Positions 8,631 through 18,164 of a DNA stretch of 64,000 nucleotides are shown here, piece by piece. The translations under genes and the position numbers were made by a program. The DNA is from Saccharicrinis aurantiacus (GTDB lineage: Bacteria; Bacteroidota; Bacteroidia; Bacteroidales; Marinilabiliaceae). The notes below the pieces were generated by a model. The model was not told the origin of the DNA, did no database searches, and saw nothing but the letters and a program-made list of their open reading frames with translations. The DNA lies in the NCBI RefSeq assembly GCF_001660705.2, contig NZ_LYBV02000026.1:186001-250000 (forward strand), in the 5' to 3' direction. The first letter of the stretch is position 1. Each line of letters opens with the position of its first letter.

Positions 8631-9689
8631 ATGGGCTTAAGAAAAGTAAATATCTATATAATTATAATACACTGTTTATTCTGGGCCTTGTTTATTTCAA
8701 GCCCATTACTTTTTTTCTTTAAGGTAAATTTTAATCTGTTTCTAAAACCTCAATTCTATATTTTACATTCCTTTATAATTGGGGTTTTTTATACCAATTA
8801 CTACTTATTAATACCCCATCTTTTTTTTAGGAAGAAGTTTGTATTATACTTTATTTCAATAATCGCATTACTAGCGATAAATGTTTATTTCGTAAATCAA
8901 ATTGAAGGTGATTTTTTTGGGCACCCGCCTTATATTGGTGAAGAAGCATTGGAAAAGCTGGGGTTGATAAATGATTTTAAGCCACATGGTAAGCCTCAGT
9001 TCTCCACGGTGTTTTCTATTATTTTAATAGCTGTAGGTTCATGCGTTAGAATTACAAGCCAATGGCTGCACGAGGAGAAGGAAAAAACGGCAATAAAAAA
9101 AGAGAAAATAAGTGCAGAACTGTCCTTTTTAAAATCACAGATCGATCCTCATTTCTTTTTTAATACCCTCAATAATATCTATTCGTTAGCACAACTTAAG
9201 TCTGATAAAGCACCGCAAACCATTCTTAAATTATCAGAGCTTATGCGTTATAATATTTATGATGCAGATAAGGAAACTGTTTTGTTAAAAGATGAGATAA
9301 ATTACATTCAAAATTTTATTGATCTGCAGCGAATTAGGCTGGCTAAATCTGTTGATATTGATTTTTATGTAATGGGAGAAATAGGTGAAAAAGAAATAGA
9401 GCCCTTATTATTTCTTCCTTTTATAGAAAATGCATTTAAGCATGGAATTGATTATGCTAACAATTGTTCTATCGATATTGAAATTGTGGTTGAAGAAACA
9501 GAAATAAGTTTGTTGGTTATCAATAGTGTTTTAAAGGGAGAGAGACGCAGTTCTTCGCACTCAGGTGTTGGGTTAAGTAATATTCATAAGCGTTTGGAGT
9601 TATTATATAAGAACCGACATACATTGACTATTGCCGAAAATGAAAAACGTTTTATGGTAAAATTAAAACTAGATATTGATGAGAATTAA
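8631..9689 (+). CDS. LytS/YehU-type sensor histidine kinase
   Basis: A 352-residue membrane kinase. Several hydrophobic segments cover about residues 1-150. A His_kinase domain (PF06580) follows, with the phosphoacceptor in 'LKSQIDPHFFFNTLNNI' (H174), and an ATPase domain with N-box 'FLPFIENAFKHG' and G-box 'GVGLSNIHKRLELLY'. It autophosphorylates and passes the phosphate to the adjacent LytTR regulator. The ATG at 8631 gives the usual length and start for the family. The frame is open back to a TTG at 8553, which would add one more hydrophobic segment. The signal sensed is unknown. Confidence 0.9.
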   Translation: MGLRKVNIYIIIIHCLFWALFISSPLLFFFKVNFNLFLKPQFYILHSFIIGVFYTNYYLLIPHLFFRKKFVLYFISIIALLAINVYFVNQIEGDFFGHPPYIGEEALEKLGLINDFKPHGKPQFSTVFSIILIAVGSCVRITSQWLHEEKEKTAIKKEKISAELSFLKSQIDPHFFFNTLNNIYSLAQLKSDKAPQTILKLSELMRYNIYDADKETVLLKDEINYIQNFIDLQRIRLAKSVDIDFYVMGEIGEKEIEPLLFLPFIENAFKHGIDYANNCSIDIEIVVEETEISLLVINSVLKGERRSSSHSGVGLSNIHKRLELLYKNRHTLTIAENEKRFMVKLKLDIDEN

Positions 9690-10401
9690 TTGCTTAATAA
9701 TTGATGATGAGCCCTTGGCTCAGGATTTATTAGAATCGTATATAAACAAAATACCGTTTATTAATTTGCTTGCAAAATGCTCATCTGCTCTTGAGGCTTT
9801 AGATTTATTACGAAATCATTCTATCGATTTAATCTTTTTAGATATTCATATGCCTAATATATCAGGTATCGAATTTATTAAAAGTATAGAAACAAGACCG
9901 TTGTTTATTTTTACAACTGCATACTCAGAATATGCCATTGAAGCCTTTGATTTAAATGCTGTTGATTATTTAGTGAAGCCAATTCCGTTTGATCGTTTTT
10001 TAAAGGCAACCAATAAGGTGGTTGATTATCACAATATCAAAAATAAAACTGCGCTTTCAGAGCAGCCTGCCCCTAAGCCAGCAATAAAGCCCGATTATTT
10101 GTTTGTAAAAGCTGATTACAAAGAGAAGAAGGTGAACTATAAGGATATTTTATACATTGAAGGATTAAAAGATTATATCAAAATACATTTAAAAAATAAG
10201 CAGCCTTTGGTAACGCACAAGTCATTAAAGAGTATGTTGGAGACATTGGATGGAATGGGTTTTGTTCGAATTCATAGGTCGTTTATTATATCTATTCAGC
10301 ATATAAAATCTATTACTAAAAATAGGGTTGTTATTAATGAAGATTGGATACCAATAGGAGATAACTATAAAGAAGCTTTTTTGAGGCAGATTAAGGAGTA
10401 G
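9679..10401 (+). CDS. LytTR-family response regulator
   Basis: A 240-residue regulator. The receiver domain (residues 1-120) has acidic pocket D9/D10, phosphoacceptor D55 in 'LIFLDIHMPN', the switch region 'FTTAYSEYAIEAF' and the conserved lysine in 'YLVKPI'. The C-terminal LytTR DNA-binding domain (about 140-240) includes 'ILYIEGLKDYIKIHL' and 'FVRIHRSFIISIQHI'. The ATG at 9679 overlaps the kinase stop by 11 bp, so the two are translationally coupled. This is the typical Bacteroidota LytS/LytR pair; target genes cannot be deduced. Confidence 0.93.
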   Translation: MRINCLIIDDEPLAQDLLESYINKIPFINLLAKCSSALEALDLLRNHSIDLIFLDIHMPNISGIEFIKSIETRPLFIFTTAYSEYAIEAFDLNAVDYLVKPIPFDRFLKATNKVVDYHNIKNKTALSEQPAPKPAIKPDYLFVKADYKEKKVNYKDILYIEGLKDYIKIHLKNKQPLVTHKSLKSMLETLDGMGFVRIHRSFIISIQHIKSITKNRVVINEDWIPIGDNYKEAFLRQIKE

Positions 10402-10470
10402 GAATGTTGTTTGTAATTATAATTTGCGTAATCATTTTATGTGCAAAATTCTATTGTCGTTATCAATTTT

Positions 10471-10502
10471 CTACGCTGTAATTCTAATCAATTACAGCAT
10501 AG
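10471..10502. terminator. Hairpin between convergent transcription units
   Basis: CTACGCTGTAATT pairs with AATTACAGCATAG with one mismatch and a 6-nt loop. It lies between the converging regulator and membrane-protein genes. There is no long T-run, so termination is inferred from position. Confidence 0.5.
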
Positions 10503-10512
10503 AAGATTGTTG

Positions 10513-11754
10513 TTAATTTAATTTCTGCTTTTTAAACCATTGTTCCATAATTGATAAACTGAGGTTCATACCATAATAATCTTCGGTAATTAAGGTATTA
10601 TCATTTGTGCCTCTTTTTCCATAATTAAAATTTAGGTTGAGGTAGGAGTCCTTATTTCTAAGAGGCACAGCCACACCTAGGTTTATTCCTCTATCAACAA
10701 TGGATTTACCTTTTACTTTTAAATAAGTATCTTCATAATATCCCCCAAGTTGCCAAATATATGGTGCTGCCCTTTTGCTTTTCGTATTTGTGTACTCTAG
10801 TCCAGCGGCAAATTTATGACTGTCTTTATAGCTTACTTTTACACTGGTATATTCAATATTACTCCATTTCTGTAACCTATAATCTATAGCTAATTTAATT
10901 CCGCTTTTATTTACCCAAGCTACACCACCAGCCATCATACTTGGCAGTTCATAGTTATCTCCATCAATATCTTCAATTATGCCTGCACCACTTGTGCTAG
11001 ATGTGGTAACGCTTCGCGAGGAATTAAAATTGACTTCGGGGCTGTATATTCCTCCAATACTAAAAGTATTTTTAGTAGTATTAATGTGATATTGAAATCC
11101 GGGTTCAAAATAGATTTGTTTTAAGTTATCGGCATAATTTAATTCAAGTTCACCACCGATTTCACTATCGTTATAGTATTCTGTTTTTTTAATTTGTCCG
11201 AATAAGTATGAGAACTTCAGACCTAGCGAGAAGTTTTTGAATATAGATATTGAGTTTGATATAAACACTTCATCAATTCCTCCGCTACCCTCGTAAGATT
11301 TGTTTATCTCGCTATTTCCACCATCAATATAAGTGCTAGAAGTAACATTGTAGCCTATTGATGAAAATTGAGATATCCCTATGCTTGTATTAATAATAGG
11401 AGAAAGTTTAAATGCCAAAGCTATGTTGTTTAAGCCTCCCGAAACGGCACTTGCATCTCCTGAAGAAGAGGAGTAAGTGGTTGAGTTTATTCCGAGGCCT
11501 ATATCAAATAACATTTCTAAGCTATCTACACCTGATAATGAAGCAGCATTGAGAGCGTTTATTCGGTTGGTAGTAGGTAGGGCTATTCCTGCTCCTCCCA
11601 TACCTTGATTATTGCCGAAACCTGAATTTTCTATTCTACCTACTCCAAATGATGAATATGGTGATAGTGAGTTGGTTTGAGCTATTGTTATTTGTACCCA
11701 AAGAATTGAAAAATATGCAATGTTTTTAAGTACCCTTATTGTCCTGTTATTCAT
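10513..11754 (-). CDS. Outer-membrane beta-barrel-like protein next to DUF4270
   Basis: A 413-residue protein with a signal peptide ending 'ITIAQ' and then 'SLSPYSSFGVGRIENSGFG', a start common to Bacteroidota OmpP1/FadL-like barrels ('GMGGAGIA'). The rest is alternating hydrophobic/polar strands with aromatic girdles, ending in a strand-like C-terminus. It is likely a transporter or structural barrel in the outer membrane. It starts 9 bp after the DUF4270 lipoprotein gene and must share its transcript, which suggests the two proteins act together at the cell surface. The exact function is unknown. Confidence 0.75.
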   Translation of the reverse strand: MNNRTIRVLKNIAYFSILWVQITIAQTNSLSPYSSFGVGRIENSGFGNNQGMGGAGIALPTTNRINALNAASLSGVDSLEMLFDIGLGINSTTYSSSSGDASAVSGGLNNIALAFKLSPIINTSIGISQFSSIGYNVTSSTYIDGGNSEINKSYEGSGGIDEVFISNSISIFKNFSLGLKFSYLFGQIKKTEYYNDSEIGGELELNYADNLKQIYFEPGFQYHINTTKNTFSIGGIYSPEVNFNSSRSVTTSSTSGAGIIEDIDGDNYELPSMMAGGVAWVNKSGIKLAIDYRLQKWSNIEYTSVKVSYKDSHKFAAGLEYTNTKSKRAAPYIWQLGGYYEDTYLKVKGKSIVDRGINLGVAVPLRNKDSYLNLNFNYGKRGTNDNTLITEDYYGMNLSLSIMEQWFKKQKLN

Positions 11755-11763
11755 AAATACTAT

Positions 11764-13083
11764 TTAGTAGTAATAGGTGTATAGTTTAAATTTTGGTGTA
11801 AAATCGGTATTTTCGTCACCACCAATTGCTAAGTTTTTAACGGTTGATGCTTGGTCGCTTCCATTTAAACTCACCAATAAAGCAAAGTCAGGGTCGAAAT
11901 ATCCGTTTAATAATTCGTTGATAATATATTGAGTAATGTCTATTGAGTAGTAGTATGATTCTTCATAATCATGGGGAGTTTTTACTAACGAGAACGATAA
12001 TTCTGTGATACCATCACTTCCTACTAAAAAACCGGTTGCTGCATTGGTGTTATTGGTAGTATAAGCTGATAAGGATAAGGGTAAATTGTAATCATTAGCT
12101 TCAATGCTTTGTTTTGTAGGTTCCAGAATGAGCTCAGCTTTTATAATCTGATTTAATAAAACAAGCTGAAATACGTGAGACAATCCAGGAAACATTACTT
12201 TGGTCATTACTCCTGTTCCGCCTTCCAGAAATACGGTGTTATTGGTCTGTAGACTGCCAATGTCCTCTCTCTGTGTGTTTAGGTCTTTTAATAAACTAGT
12301 GCTCCTATCTGATTGGATATGATTGAACTGATTGTTTGAAACTTCAATAGGGAAGGTAGCCGTAAATTCAAGTTTCTCGTGTTCTACTCTGTGGTAATAC
12401 ATTTTTAGTTTAAGATTCTCCTCATTTGCCAAAAATCCCACAATAGCATCGTTTTCATCACTTTTAAATACGATGCCTTTTAAATATTCAACAAAGGATG
12501 TTGCGTCCCCAATTTCGTCAGCATCCTCTAAAAATAAATTAAACAAACGTGTACTAAACTCATTTTTAAGTTTAAATTCATACTCATCGCCACTATTGGG
12601 CGAAGGATAATAACTGACCTCTCCAATAGCTTCATCAACAACAGAAAAAGTAGTGGTGTTATAAAAGATACTTTCGTCTAGATCATCCAAATCAGTTTCT
12701 AATTCGTGTATCTTAAAAGATAAAATTTGACTGGTATCACCTCTGTAATATTGGTTATGTTTAACGCATATTGTTATAGAATCTAACACATCCTCATCAG
12801 TAATGATTTCTGAGCAGAGACCTAACCTAAAAATGGCGTCAGCTTGGATTTTACCTGTTTCGTCGGAGTTGTAAGCTCCAACTAATGCTACACCTGTATT
12901 AGAGGTTTGTATAGAATCGATGTGTACGTTGCTTAATTTAATTGAAAGTGTATCTATTAAAACGATACCGGATTCTGAGTCGACGAAATCTTCGCCCAAT
13001 CGAAGCATGCTCACATCATCATCGCCGCAGGCAAAACATAATTGTGCAATAATAATGCAATATAAAGTCAGTTTAATATTCAT
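11764..13083 (-). CDS. DUF4270 lipoprotein
   Basis: A 439-residue SPII lipoprotein (lipobox 'CFAC', C19, followed by acidic GDDD, the usual surface-export-like context in Bacteroidota). The family pattern of DUF4270 is visible: 'LRLGEDFVDSESGIVLIDT', 'SNVHIDSIQTSNTGVALVGAYN' and 'GKIQADAIFRLGL'. DUF4270 proteins are conserved in Bacteroidota but uncharacterised. It is the first gene of a two-gene operon with the downstream barrel protein. Confidence 0.85.
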   Translation of the reverse strand: MNIKLTLYCIIIAQLCFACGDDDVSMLRLGEDFVDSESGIVLIDTLSIKLSNVHIDSIQTSNTGVALVGAYNSDETGKIQADAIFRLGLCSEIITDEDVLDSITICVKHNQYYRGDTSQILSFKIHELETDLDDLDESIFYNTTTFSVVDEAIGEVSYYPSPNSGDEYEFKLKNEFSTRLFNLFLEDADEIGDATSFVEYLKGIVFKSDENDAIVGFLANEENLKLKMYYHRVEHEKLEFTATFPIEVSNNQFNHIQSDRSTSLLKDLNTQREDIGSLQTNNTVFLEGGTGVMTKVMFPGLSHVFQLVLLNQIIKAELILEPTKQSIEANDYNLPLSLSAYTTNNTNAATGFLVGSDGITELSFSLVKTPHDYEESYYYSIDITQYIINELLNGYFDPDFALLVSLNGSDQASTVKNLAIGGDENTDFTPKFKLYTYYY

Positions 13084-13431
13084 ATTCTTAAGTTTTATGG
13101 AGGCAAAGGAAATTACTTTTGAGCTTAGGCTTCTTAAAAAGTAGCTTATGACCTGTTAAAATTCGACTAATAGCCTGTTTTGGTCGCTAACCACTTGTTT
13201 AAAAATCGAGGTTAAAAGGGTGTGAATTTTAGTTCGGTGATAATCAGTGATATGTATTTTCGGTAGACTGTTTTTGTCATTTCAGAGAGAAATTTAAATC
13301 AGATAGAACGAATAAAATTCCCTATTAGTCGATGTTTCTCGGCTTTATATCTATGTTATAGTTAGCCACAGTAAAGGGGGCTATATTTTTGTCATCAGTA
13401 AAACATAAACTAACTATTTAAAGAACAAAAG
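13084..13431. other. Divergent intergenic region, 348 bp
   Basis: This separates the leftward DUF4270 operon from the rightward kelch gene. A TATTTTTG box (13384-13391) matches the Bacteroidota -7 element and lies 41 bp before the kelch start. No clear -33 TTTG was found. No gene or repeat was seen. Confidence 0.4.
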
Positions 13432-14445
13432 ATGATGAGATACTCCTTAATTATAACTGCCGTTTTGGTAACATTCGGATTTGTTTTTGTGAGTTGTAGC
13501 GATGATGATGAAGATTACCTGGGTAACTGGATAGAGTTATCAACATTTGAAGGAACTCCGAGAACAGAAGCAGTCTGTTTTACCATTAATGATGATGCTT
13601 ATATAGGCACCGGATACGATATTGAGAATAAGGATCGGTTAAATGATTTTTTTGTATATGATGCGAATAAAGATTCGTGGACTCAGATAGCTGACTTCCC
13701 CGGTGTGGCGCGTAATGGGGCAATTGCTTTTGCCTCTGATAAAAAAGGATATTGTGGTACTGGTTATGATGGAAGTGATAAGTTACAAGATTTTTACGAA
13801 TATGACCCAGAGGCTAATGTTTGGACTCAGAAAGCCGATTTTGCTGGGACAGCACGCTATGGTGCCATTGCTTTTTATGCCAATGGTAAAGGTTACGTAG
13901 GTACTGGTTACGACTCGGGAAACGTTGCTGTTCGTGATTTTTATCAGTATGATAGTGAATCGGACGTGTGGGAGAAGAAAGCAAGTGTGAAAGGAACATC
14001 GCGTAGGGATGCAATGTGCTTTGTAATCAACAACGAAGGTTACGTTTTAAGTGGTCTTAGTAATGGGGGTTATTTAGACGACTTTTATAAGTACGATGCA
14101 GATAGTGATGAGTGGACTGCCTTAAATAGGTTATCAGATTATACTGATGATTCTTTTGACGATGATTATACTATGGCTAGATATAAGGGCAGTACCTTTG
14201 TTATGGGCGGACTGGCATATTTAACAGCAGGTATTCAAAGTAGCAATAGTGTTGAAACCTGGGAGTATAATCCTTCTTCAGACAGGTGGACTCAAAAAAC
14301 GGACTTTGAAGGAGCTGGTAGAAATGGAGCTGTTGGCTTTACGGTTAATGGACAGGGATATATAGCCACAGGGGGTAATGGAAGTTATTCGTTTAATGAT
14401 TTATACATTTTTAAGCCATATGATGAGTATGATAGCGCAGACTAG
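13432..14445 (+). CDS. Kelch-repeat lipoprotein
   Basis: A 337-residue lipoprotein (lipobox ending 'FVSC', C22, then SDDDED). It has about five kelch blades built on 'AxAFxxxGKGYVGTGYD ... DFYxYDxxxxxWTQKADFxGxxR', which should close into a beta-propeller, as in galactose-oxidase-type and N-acetylneuraminate-epimerase-type proteins. No catalytic residues are evident, so a binding or scaffold role at the cell surface is more likely than an enzyme. The DUF4907 gene overlaps its 3' end by 17 bp and is probably co-expressed. Confidence 0.88.
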   Translation: MMRYSLIITAVLVTFGFVFVSCSDDDEDYLGNWIELSTFEGTPRTEAVCFTINDDAYIGTGYDIENKDRLNDFFVYDANKDSWTQIADFPGVARNGAIAFASDKKGYCGTGYDGSDKLQDFYEYDPEANVWTQKADFAGTARYGAIAFYANGKGYVGTGYDSGNVAVRDFYQYDSESDVWEKKASVKGTSRRDAMCFVINNEGYVLSGLSNGGYLDDFYKYDADSDEWTALNRLSDYTDDSFDDDYTMARYKGSTFVMGGLAYLTAGIQSSNSVETWEYNPSSDRWTQKTDFEGAGRNGAVGFTVNGQGYIATGGNGSYSFNDLYIFKPYDEYDSAD

Positions 14446-14755
14446 ATATATTATTACAGTTATTGTTTTAACTCTTGTACTAGCGTGCTCGCCCCAAACA
14501 CCAAAAGCTGCCGCAGATAATGTGAATTTAGAAGTTTTTGGCGAAGGTGAGAAATGGGGATATGAAGTATATGTGAATAACAAAGTATTTATCTGCCAGA
14601 ATATTATACCTGCAATACCGGGCAAAATTGCTTTTAAAAGCAGAAAGGATGCTGAGTTAGTAGGTAATTTAGTAGCGGATAAAATAAGAAATAACGAAAT
14701 ACCAAAAGTAGAAGTAAGAGAGCTCACTTTATTAGGTATAAATGAATCACTATAG
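14429..14755 (+). CDS. DUF4907 lipoprotein
   Basis: A 108-residue protein with a lipobox-like 'VLAC' after a hydrophobic segment. The body matches DUF4907: 'WGYEVYVNNKVFICQ', 'IPAIPGKIAFKSRKDAE', 'VADKIRNNEIPKVEVREL'. Its function is unknown; in Bacteroidota it often sits beside kelch proteins, as here. The start at ATG 14429 places the signal peptide at the N-terminus. In-frame ATGs at 14420 and 14423 are possible. It overlaps the kelch gene end by 17 bp in another frame. Confidence 0.82.
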   Translation: MIAQTRYIITVIVLTLVLACSPQTPKAAADNVNLEVFGEGEKWGYEVYVNNKVFICQNIIPAIPGKIAFKSRKDAELVGNLVADKIRNNEIPKVEVRELTLLGINESL

Positions 14756-14773
14756 TTAGGTTTGGTTTTGGTT

Positions 14774-14810
14774 AAGCTGTTCTGATATGCTAGGTATCAG
14801 AGCAGCTTTT
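14774..14810. terminator. Hairpin between convergent genes
   Basis: AAGCTG-TCTGATA pairs with TATCAGA-CAGCTT around a 7-nt loop, followed by TTTT. It lies between DUF4907 and the leftward DJ-1 gene. Confidence 0.7.
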
Positions 14811-14812
14811 AA

Positions 14813-15370
14813 CTAATAGGTTCCTGCCAATACCATTTCTTTAGCTAATTGAATTGCTTTTTGTTCTCCGCAAAGTTTTGTAACAATAGCTAACGAAAAA
14901 TACATTGCAGCTCCAGGGCCTTTTGCCGTAATAATATTCTTATCAACTTCAACAGCCTCTCCTGTAATATTTGCACCTTCAAGTTCAGCTTCAAAACCAG
15001 GGTAACAAGTTGCGTTTTTACGTTTTAAAATTCCTAAACTACCTAATACTATTGGAGCAGCACAGATAGCAGCAATTGTTTTTCCTCTTTTGTTAAAACT
15101 AGCAACAAGTTCTTTTAATTCAGTATGTTCGTTTAGGTTTTTTGCTCCTGGCATTCCTCCTGGCAAAAGTAAGAGTTCCGCATCTGAGTATTTACTATCA
15201 CTAAATAGTGCATCAGTTAAAAATGTAACATTATGAGCACCTGTTACTTCCTTTTTTTCGCTAATAGAAACAGTAACAACATCCAATTCAGCCCTTCTTA
15301 AAACGTCAAGCGGAGTAATAAGCTCTATCTCCTCAAAGCCATCAGCAACGAATATATAAACCTTTTTCAT
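14813..15370 (-). CDS. DJ-1/PfpI (YajL-like) family protein
   Basis: A 185-residue flavodoxin-like protein. The start 'VYIFVADGFEEIELITPLDVLRRA' and the nucleophile elbow 'AAICAAPIVLG' (C103, with E16 as the conserved acidic partner) are diagnostic of the DJ-1/YajL branch. 'ITAKGPGAAMYFSLAI' is the third family block. Members are linked to protection from glyoxal and oxidative stress, as glyoxalase/chaperone-type proteins. It appears monocistronic. Confidence 0.92.
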   Translation of the reverse strand: MKKVYIFVADGFEEIELITPLDVLRRAELDVVTVSISEKKEVTGAHNVTFLTDALFSDSKYSDAELLLLPGGMPGAKNLNEHTELKELVASFNKRGKTIAAICAAPIVLGSLGILKRKNATCYPGFEAELEGANITGEAVEVDKNIITAKGPGAAMYFSLAIVTKLCGEQKAIQLAKEMVLAGTY

Positions 15371-15555
15371 CTTAGATAATATTTTATGTTATGAGTAATA
15401 TTTCCGAATATATAATATTTTATCCTTAATAAAGAGGTTTATAACCTTCTCCATTAAGAATAAGTGCAATTCTAATAAAAATAATACAATATCTTCAAGA
15501 TTTAATCTCATAACAAATTGGCATTCTATGGTGTTATTAGGTATATGGCTTGGTA

Positions 15556-15589
15556 TTTGATGTCAACTGAGTAATTATTGATATATTTG
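15556..15589 (+). promoter_or_regulatory. Candidate promoter for the acyl-CoA synthetase fusion gene
   Basis: TTTG (15556-15559), 22 bp, then TATATTTG (15582-15589). This fits the Bacteroidota consensus and lies 21 bp before the ATG. Confidence 0.5.
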
Positions 15590-15610
15590 CCCAATTAATA
15601 CGGAGAAATA

Positions 15611-18085
15611 ATGTTTTTATATAGAGGTGATAGAACTGCTATTGTTGGTAAAGAGGGGAAGATTTCATATAACCTTTTAGGGAAAAAAATAAATGCTTTT
15701 AGTAATTTATTTAATGCAGATTCCACAAATAAGATTGCCATATACTCTGAAAATAGGGTAGGATGGATATATAGCTTTTACGCAGGTTGGATTAATAATG
15801 CAGTGGTAGTACCAGTTGATTTTATGAGCACCTCAAGTGAAGTGGCTTATATATTAAATGATTGTACTCCTGAAGTTATTTTTACTTCTGAAGAGATGAA
15901 AGCTGATCTTCAAGAAGCTTTGAAAGAAGTGAAGTATAAACCGACTATAATTATTATTGATGATTATGAAGCGGTGGTTGAAAATTCAGATACAGACTAT
16001 CCGGTTATTGATCCTAGCTTGGATGCTACATCAGTAATTATATATACATCGGGTACAACAGGTAGTCCTAAGGGTGTTATGTTGTCATATCAGAATATTT
16101 TGGCAAATATTCATGCTGTTTCTGAGGATGTTAAAATATTTCGACCTCAAGATCGAATTTTAATGTTGCTACCATTGCATCACATTTTTCCTCTTTTAGG
16201 TACTATGGTTATGCCTTTATATTCAGGAGGTACAATAGCGATGTCTCCTAGTATGGCTTCTGAGGATATTATCAAAACTTTAAAAGAAAATAAGGTTACA
16301 CTTTTAATAGGTGTACCACGATTATTTAGCGCTATACGTAAAGGTGTAAAGGATAAAATTAATCAAAGTAAGGTTGCAAAGCTGTTATTTTCTATTGCAG
16401 AAAAAGTGAATTCTCCTTCGTTTTCAAGATTTATATTTAAATCAGTCCATGATAAATTTGGAGGAAGCATTCGCTATATGGTTTGCGGAGGTGCAGCATT
16501 AGATTCCGAAGTTGGAAATGACTATAAGGCGCTCGGTTTCGAGGTTTTAGAAGGGTATGGTATGACTGAAGCAGCTCCAATGATTACCTTTACCCGACCA
16601 GGTTTTGTTAAAGTAGGCTCTCCTGGCTTTCCATTACCATCGTGTGAAATTGATATTAAAGATGGTGAGGTTACAGCTCGTGGTAAAAATATAATGCAAG
16701 GGTATTATAACCGACCAGAAGAAACGGCTGAAGTTATGAAAAATGGTTGGCTACATACTGGCGACCTTGGGCATTTTGATAAAGAGGGTTATTTACACAT
16801 TACTGGTAGAAAGAAGGAAATAATTGTATTAAGTAACGGTAAAAATATCAATCCTGTTGAGATAGAAATTAAGTTAGAGCGATACGCAGCTTTTGTTAAG
16901 GAAGTAGGGGTTTATCAAAATGGTGATCAAATACGAGCTATTTTGGTTCCTTCGGATGAATTATTATTTAAAAATAATAATGTTGAGGAGCTTCAAAAAC
17001 AATTAAAATGGGAGGTTATTGATAATTATAACCAGCAATGTGCACCGTATAAAAAGATAATGGACTTTACGGTTTTTGAAGGTGAGCTTCCGCGTACTAG
17101 GTTAGGTAAAGTGCGTAGGTTTAAACTAAATGAGTTAGAATCAGAGCTTGTAGCAGAGCCTATTGTAACAGAACAAGTTGATCTTAAAGAGTACAAAATA
17201 TTATCAAACTATTTAGAGCAGGAGAAAAACAAAAAAGTATTTCCACACTATCATCTAGAAATGGATTTAGGAATGGATTCGCTTGATAAAGTAAGTCTTC
17301 AAGTTTTTATTCAATCCACTTTTGGTGTAAATATAGAGCCGGTAGATCTTGTTAGCTTTAAGGATCTTAAAGAGTTGTCATTTTACATAAATGAGCATAG
17401 AAGTAAAATGAGTGTTGAGAAAATTGACTGGACTAAGATTCTTAAGGAGAAAGTAAATCTCTCGCTACCAAAAACATGGTTTACAGGTCGTGCTTTGGTA
17501 AAAATGTCAAAAGTATTTTTTAAAGGATATTTCAGATTAAAGGGAAAGGGTTTAAATAATATACCTAATGAACCTTGTATTATAGCGCCAAATCATCAAA
17601 GTTACTTTGATGGCTTGTTTGTTGCCTCTTTCTTGAAAAGTAATATTATTAAAAACACTTACTTCTATGCAAAAGAAAAGCATGTGAGTAGTAGGTGGCT
17701 TAAATTTCTAGCAAATAGAAATAATATTATTGTAATGGATTTGAATAAGGATTTAAAAGAGTCCATCCAAAAAATGGGTGAGGCACTTAAAAAGAAGAAA
17801 AATCTCATTATTTTTCCTGAAGGAACCCGAACGAAAGATGGTGACTTAGGCGATTTTAAAAAGACCTTTGCGATATTGAGTAGAGAACTTAATGTACCCA
17901 TTGTGCCTGTTTCAATAAAAGGTGCTTTTGATGCTTTACCAAGGGGAACTTATTTTCCGAAACCTTTTAAAAAGGTAATGGTAGAGTTTTTAGAACCGGT
18001 TTTACCAAGTGATAATACTTATGATAAAATTAGTCAGTTGGTATATAATAAAATTAGTTTTAAGCAGAAGCGTATTAAGGCTTAG
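15611..18085 (+). CDS. AMP-dependent acyl-CoA synthetase / ACP / PlsC acyltransferase fusion
   Basis: An 824-residue three-domain protein. The adenylate-forming domain (about 1-510) has 'IYTSGTTGSPKGVML', 'GYGMTEAAP' and 'TGDLGHFDKEGYLHITGRKKE'. An acyl-carrier domain follows (about 530-595), with the phosphopantetheine serine S557 in 'DLGMDSLDKV'. A PlsC-type acyltransferase (about 620-824) has 'NHQSYFDG' (H662-x4-D667) and 'FPEGTRTKDG' (736-740). It likely activates fatty acids, loads them on its own carrier domain, and transfers them to a lysophospholipid or similar acceptor, like Aas (which lacks the internal ACP). The last domain order is seen directly; the acceptor is inferred. Confidence 0.9.
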   Translation: MFLYRGDRTAIVGKEGKISYNLLGKKINAFSNLFNADSTNKIAIYSENRVGWIYSFYAGWINNAVVVPVDFMSTSSEVAYILNDCTPEVIFTSEEMKADLQEALKEVKYKPTIIIIDDYEAVVENSDTDYPVIDPSLDATSVIIYTSGTTGSPKGVMLSYQNILANIHAVSEDVKIFRPQDRILMLLPLHHIFPLLGTMVMPLYSGGTIAMSPSMASEDIIKTLKENKVTLLIGVPRLFSAIRKGVKDKINQSKVAKLLFSIAEKVNSPSFSRFIFKSVHDKFGGSIRYMVCGGAALDSEVGNDYKALGFEVLEGYGMTEAAPMITFTRPGFVKVGSPGFPLPSCEIDIKDGEVTARGKNIMQGYYNRPEETAEVMKNGWLHTGDLGHFDKEGYLHITGRKKEIIVLSNGKNINPVEIEIKLERYAAFVKEVGVYQNGDQIRAILVPSDELLFKNNNVEELQKQLKWEVIDNYNQQCAPYKKIMDFTVFEGELPRTRLGKVRRFKLNELESELVAEPIVTEQVDLKEYKILSNYLEQEKNKKVFPHYHLEMDLGMDSLDKVSLQVFIQSTFGVNIEPVDLVSFKDLKELSFYINEHRSKMSVEKIDWTKILKEKVNLSLPKTWFTGRALVKMSKVFFKGYFRLKGKGLNNIPNEPCIIAPNHQSYFDGLFVASFLKSNIIKNTYFYAKEKHVSSRWLKFLANRNNIIVMDLNKDLKESIQKMGEALKKKKNLIIFPEGTRTKDGDLGDFKKTFAILSRELNVPIVPVSIKGAFDALPRGTYFPKPFKKVMVEFLEPVLPSDNTYDKISQLVYNKISFKQKRIKA

Positions 18086-18102
18086 CATAAAGATATTATA
18101 AT

Positions 18103-18143
18103 AAAAAAGCGTTATAAGAGATTAGTTCTATAACGCTTTTTTT
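18103..18143 (+). terminator. Strong intrinsic terminator
   Basis: AAAAAAGCGTTATA pairs with TATAACGCTTTTTT. It is placed after the fusion gene and can also serve the converging leftward cluster. Confidence 0.88.
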
Positions 18144-18164
18144 ATGCTTTGAAGTTTGTATGAT

